Assembly (NCBI GenBank): GCA_025454075.1
Contig: JALOPD010000133.1
Span: forward strand, 1-9,286
Direction of reading: 5' to 3'
DNA: 9,286 bases
Source: Desulfobacterales bacterium
GTDB lineage: Bacteria > Desulfobacterota > Desulfobacteria > Desulfobacterales > UBA2174_A
Positions 6,492-9,286 of the stretch are shown in pieces (position 1 is the stretch's first letter; every line of letters begins with the position of its first letter). Both the position numbers and the translations under genes were made by a program. The notes under the pieces were generated by a model, which saw only the letters and a list, made by a program, of their open reading frames with translations, was not told the origin of the DNA and did not search any database.

Positions 6492-8030
6492 GTGCTTGCC
6501 AAGATCCTGAGCAGCGCCGTCCTCGGCATCGATGCCTACCGCGTGGAAGTCGAAGTCGACATCACGTCGGGCCTGCCCAGCTTCTCCACGGTCGGGCTCC
6601 CGGAGGCATCGGTCAAGGAAAGCAAGGAGCGGGTCAAGTCCGCCATCGCCAACTCAGGGTACCGATTTCCGGATGACCGCATCACCGTCAATCTCGCCCC
6701 GGCCGACATCAAGAAAGAGGGCACCGGCTTCGACCTGCCGATCGCGCTCGGCATACTGGCCGCCATCGGCATCATACCCCAGGAGGCGCTTTCACGCCAT
6801 CTGGTGCTGGGGGAGCTCTCCCTCGACGGCCGCGTCAAGCCGGTCAAGGGGTCCCTGCCCATGGCCATCTCGGCCCGCCAGTGGGGGCACCCCGCCATCA
6901 TCGTCCCCCACGAGAACGGCCTCGAGGCCTCGGTGGTCGGCGACATCGATGTGCTGCCGGTGAAGACGCTCGCCGAAGTGGTCGAGTTTCTGAGCGGACA
7001 GCAGGCGGTGGCTCCCGTCCGCGCCGATGTCGGGGCCCTGTTCGAAAAAGACGGCGGGTTCGAGGTCGACTACGCCGAGGTCCGCGGACAGGAGCACGCC
7101 AAGCGGGCGCTGGAAATCGCGGCGGCCGGCGGCCACAACCTCATCATGATCGGCCCGCCCGGTTCCGGCAAGACCATGCTGGCCAAACGCCTGCCGACCA
7201 TCCTGCCCCCGCTCACCTTCGCGGAGGCCATCGAAACCACCAAAGTGTTCAGCGTGGTCGGCATGCTCGAAAAAGACCAGGCCTTGATCACTCACCGGCC
7301 GTTCCGTTCCCCCCACCACACCATCTCCGACGCCGGCTTGATCGGCGGCGGCCATTTCCCCCGGCCCGGGGAGGTCAGCCTAGCCCACCACGGGGTCCTG
7401 TTCCTGGACGAGCTGCCGGAGTTCAAAAAACACGTGCTCGAAGTGCTGCGCCAGCCGCTGGAGGACATGAAGGTGACCATCTCGCGGGCCTCCTCGGCCC
7501 TGACCTATCCCGCGAGCTTCATGCTGGTGGCGGCCATGAACCCATGCCCCTGCGGCTATCTCGGAGACCCCAAGCACGCCTGCCGCTGCACCTACCCCCA
7601 GATCCACCGCTACCGATCGAAGATCTCAGGGCCTTTGCTCGACCGCATCGACCTCCACATGGAGGTGCCGGCCGTGCCCTACCAGGACCTGCTGCAGGAC
7701 GCCCAGGCCGAGCCTTCGGCTGAGATCCGCCGGCGGGTCAGCCGCGCGCGTGATCTCCAGTCCCAGCGCTTCGCCCGCAGCCGGATTTTCTGCAACGCCC
7801 AGATGGGAAGCCGGCACATCCGCACTCACTGCCGCATCGACGACGCCTGCCGCCGCCTGCTCGAAGCGGCCATCGACAAGCTCGGGCTCTCGGCGCGGGC
7901 CTTCAACCGCGTGCTCAAAATCGCGCGCACCATCGCCGACCTTCAAGGGGCCGCGGACATCGGCGTCGCTCACGTCTCGGAGGCCATCCAGTATCGCAGC
8001 CTGGACCGCGGCAGCCGGTTTGCAGCGTGA
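6492..8030 (+). CDS. comM: YifB/ComM family AAA+ ATPase (Mg-chelatase-like)
   Basis: A 512-residue protein, the usual length for YifB/ComM. Residues 1-165 form the N-terminal ChlI/Lon-like domain ([22 protein letters not shown] near 15-36). The AAA+ core follows with Walker A GPPGSGKT (221-228), [17 protein letters not shown] (271-287), Walker B VLFLDE (302-307), and the conserved [17 protein letters not shown] segment with Cys352, 354, 364 and 366. Arg385 in [10 protein letters not shown] is a candidate arginine finger. The C-terminal helical domain has the family ending [16 protein letters not shown]. In Vibrio and Haemophilus ComM is a hexameric helicase that aids branch migration when transforming DNA is integrated; many non-competent bacteria also keep it. 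The start is GTG at 6492 with AGGAG 5 bases upstream. An ATG two bases earlier is out of frame and stops after six codons. Confidence 0.93.
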   Translation: MLAKILSSAVLGIDAYRVEVEVDITSGLPSFSTVGLPEASVKESKERVKSAIANSGYRFPDDRITVNLAPADIKKEGTGFDLPIALGILAAIGIIPQEALSRHLVLGELSLDGRVKPVKGSLPMAISARQWGHPAIIVPHENGLEASVVGDIDVLPVKTLAEVVEFLSGQQAVAPVRADVGALFEKDGGFEVDYAEVRGQEHAKRALEIAAAGGHNLIMIGPPGSGKTMLAKRLPTILPPLTFAEAIETTKVFSVVGMLEKDQALITHRPFRSPHHTISDAGLIGGGHFPRPGEVSLAHHGVLFLDELPEFKKHVLEVLRQPLEDMKVTISRASSALTYPASFMLVAAMNPCPCGYLGDPKHACRCTYPQIHRYRSKISGPLLDRIDLHMEVPAVPYQDLLQDAQAEPSAEIRRRVSRARDLQSQRFARSRIFCNAQMGSRHIRTHCRIDDACRRLLEAAIDKLGLSARAFNRVLKIARTIADLQGAADIGVAHVSEAIQYRSLDRGSRFAA

Positions 8031-8064
8031 GCACGAGCAGCCGTCTGCGGGCCGGGCTCACGGA

Positions 8065-8092
8065 GGCGGCCATTTCCGGGGCCGTCTTTCTT
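8065..8092 (+). terminator. Candidate intrinsic terminator after the comM-like gene
   Basis: GGCGGCC (8065-8071) can pair with GGCCGTC (8080-8086), giving seven pairs including one G-U, around an 8-base loop. The tail is TTTCTT (8087-8092). It lies 35 bases past the stop codon at 8030. The U-tract is interrupted, so efficiency is uncertain. Confidence 0.4.
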
Positions 8093-8137
8093 GACAGGCG
8101 GCCGGCCGTCTGTCACAAGAAGGCGCGTTCGACAGAC
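8089..8137 (+). promoter_or_regulatory. Competing hairpins in the tatC upstream region
   Basis: ACAGGCGG (8094-8101) can pair with CCGTCTGT (8106-8113) around a 4-base loop, extended by TCTTG (8089-8093) with CAAGA (8116-8120). The segment GTCTGTC (8108-8114) can instead pair perfectly with GACAGAC (8131-8137). The two folds exclude each other, as in attenuators, but there is no U-run after either. TTGACA at 8091-8096 looks like a -35 box, but no acceptable -10 follows. Confidence 0.35.
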
Positions 8138-8163
8138 AACCTTTGCGCCGCATGATGATCTGA

Positions 8164-8895
8164 ATGCACTCACCGCCCGCCTCCGAACAACCCGGTGCCG
8201 AAGGCACCGATCGGGTCTTCGACACGCTTCAGGCCCTGCGCCGCTCCTTCATTCGGGTCGGTGTGCTGGTCTTGGTGTGCTCGGTCGCGGGGTATTACCT
8301 GGCCGAGCCGGTCCTGAGACACCTGCGCGATATGACCGGCGTCAAGCTGGCGGCCTACGGCATTCCCGAAACGTTTTTCACGTTTTTGACCGTCGCCCTC
8401 GCCATCGGGGTCTTCGCGAGCTTTCCCTATATTCTCTACTCCATCCTGGCGGGGATCCAGCCGCTGTTCCCGGCCTTTTCGACCCGGATGATGCGCGGGT
8501 TCTGGCTGGCGTCGGTGGCCTTGTTTTACGCGGGGGTTCTGTTCTGCGTAAACCTCAGCCTGCCCTACGGCGTCGAGTTTCTGCTGGATTTCGAGGGTCC
8601 GACCATCGAGGCGATCATCTCCGTGGAAAAATTTGCGGGGTTTTGCCTGGTGTTTGTCTTCGGCTTCGGCATCCTGTTCGAACTGCCCCTGGCGATGATT
8701 CTCCTGGGACGCATCGGGGTCGTCACGCGCCAAGCCCTCGCCCGCAACCGCCGCTATGCCATCCTCGTCATCACGATCATCTCGGCCGTGGTCACCCCCA
8801 CGCCGGATGCCTTCAACCTGGGCATGATGGCCGCCCCCCTGTACCTGCTGTTCGAGTTTGGGTTGCTCGGCATGCGGCTTTACAAAGCCGCCTGA
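8164..8895 (+). CDS. tatC: Divergent TatC-like twin-arginine translocase subunit
   Basis: A 243-residue protein with six likely membrane helices, the TatC fold and length. TatC is the inner-membrane receptor that recognises twin-arginine signal peptides and works with TatA/TatB to export folded proteins. Matches to E. coli TatC include Pro49, PETFFTFLTVAL (68-79), FPYILYS (87-93), Pro100, FGFGILFELPLAMILLG (166-182, with Glu173) and the TPTPDAF loop (Asp215). In ungapped local alignment, however, the signal-peptide-binding residues E. coli Glu15 and Glu103 are Ala24 and Ser106. No tatA or tatB is in view, so this may be a second or specialised copy. The ATG at 8164 follows an in-frame stop immediately upstream, so the start cannot be earlier; no good ribosome site is seen. 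The gene follows the comM-like gene after 133 bases. Confidence 0.87.
   Translation: MHSPPASEQPGAEGTDRVFDTLQALRRSFIRVGVLVLVCSVAGYYLAEPVLRHLRDMTGVKLAAYGIPETFFTFLTVALAIGVFASFPYILYSILAGIQPLFPAFSTRMMRGFWLASVALFYAGVLFCVNLSLPYGVEFLLDFEGPTIEAIISVEKFAGFCLVFVFGFGILFELPLAMILLGRIGVVTRQALARNRRYAILVITIISAVVTPTPDAFNLGMMAAPLYLLFEFGLLGMRLYKAA
8874..8891. terminator. Perfect hairpin at the 3' end of tatC (possible bidirectional terminator)
   Basis: GCGGCTT (8874-8880) and AAGCCGC (8885-8891) form a 7-pair stem with a TACA loop, inside the last codons of tatC. tatC and the next minus-strand gene converge with only 15 bases between their stop codons, so this is the only evident structure that could end either transcript. 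No T-run follows on either strand, which weakens the terminator call. Confidence 0.3.
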
Positions 8896-8910
8896 GCGCC
8901 CCGGCCCGCT

Positions 8911-9286
8911 TCACTTGGGAAGGCCGTATTCTCGGGCGAGGGCTTCGTCGTAGCGCGCCTTCCGGCCTTCGCAGCGCTCCCGCGGGCAGAGGCGGCAGCT
9001 GAAGAACGTGGTTTCGGACGGGAAAAAAATTCCGGACACGGACTTGCGGGGGAGCATGAGAAGGCTTTCGCTGAGCCGCACCCCGACCGTGGCCGGGGCG
9101 CCGTCGAGCAGCGCAAACAGCGGCCGCTGCTCTTCGAGGGGCCAATCCTCCAACGAGCCGGGGCTCATCCAGGAAAGCGTTTCGAGCGCGAAGCGCCGGC
9201 AAAGGTGCTGAATCAATTGGGAGCGCGCCTCGGCGAGAATCAGGTTGCCGATCGCGTCGAGGTAATACTTCTCCAGCAGGTCTTTT
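8911..9286 (-). CDS. Cobalamin-dependent methionine synthase activation-domain protein (C-terminal part)
   Basis: The reading frame is open to the right edge (visible part 124 residues, beginning KDLLEKYYLDAIGNLILAEA), so the true start lies outside the window. Two segments match the S-adenosylmethionine-binding activation domain of MetH: SPGSLEDWPLEEQRPLFALL, in the place of the MetH RxxPGYPACPxH region, and VGVRLSESLLMLPRKSVSG, in the place of its LTES-AM-P-SVSG motif. That domain supplies a methyl group to reactivate oxidised cob(II)alamin. After it comes FFSCRLCPRERC, a Cys-x2-Cys-x4-Cys motif absent from E. coli MetH that may bind a metal or Fe-S centre, and the protein ends soon after. 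It is therefore likely a separate activator working with a shortened MetH or another corrinoid protein. It converges on tatC. Confidence 0.8.
   Translation of the reverse strand, partial: KDLLEKYYLDAIGNLILAEARSQLIQHLCRRFALETLSWMSPGSLEDWPLEEQRPLFALLDGAPATVGVRLSESLLMLPRKSVSGIFFPSETTFFSCRLCPRERCEGRKARYDEALAREYGLPK

Noticed and set aside
8091..8119. TTGACA-based promoter for tatC
   Set aside because: The -35 is perfect, but none of the hexamers 16-18 bases downstream resembles TATAAT, and the box is part of a hairpin.

Overview
The window looks like part of a GC-rich chromosome of a delta-proteobacterium in the broad sense (Desulfobacterota, perhaps a sulfate reducer). Three things point that way: a two-CW cysteine-rich HTH protein, a stand-alone methionine synthase activation-domain protein, and the metX-metW pair. 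The affiliation is inferred from remembered families, since no search could be run. Coding is dense and housekeeping in character. I see no insertion sequence, phage, tRNA, rRNA or CRISPR array, and no gene-free stretch over 300 bases.

Layout. Positions 1-3090 are all minus strand. Reading leftwards, they hold a membrane-anchored metallophosphoesterase (1930-3090), a small HTH protein with eight cysteines (1422-1799), metX (141-1313) and the first 52 codons of metW (1-157), which overlaps metX by 17 bases. A 99-base divergent gap follows, with two small inverted repeats. Next, on the plus strand, is a protein with an N-terminal cysteine finger and a C-terminal J domain (3190-3942). It faces a minus-strand operon of a DUF4390 secreted protein (5707-6276) and ilvD (4016-5689). 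The convergent gap between them carries degenerate repeats.

From 6492 the plus strand carries a YifB/ComM-type AAA+ ATPase (6492-8030) and, after a structured 133-base gap, a divergent TatC homologue (8164-8895). TatC converges on the C-terminal part of a cobalamin-dependent methionine synthase activation-domain protein on the minus strand (8911 to the window edge).

Functional threads. Methionine supply appears twice: MetX acylates homoserine, MetW is its usual partner, and the protein at the right edge resembles the domain that reactivates oxidised MetH. IlvD serves branched-chain amino acid synthesis and appears co-transcribed with the DUF4390 protein. The rest concern the envelope (TatC homologue, phosphoesterase), DNA uptake or recombination (ComM), chaperone recruitment (J protein) and perhaps redox or metal sensing (two-CW HTH protein).

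I found no clear multi-gene undescribed system. The best leads are the TatC homologue lacking both glutamates used for twin-arginine recognition, the two-CW HTH protein, the finger-plus-J-domain protein, and the competing hairpins upstream of tatC.
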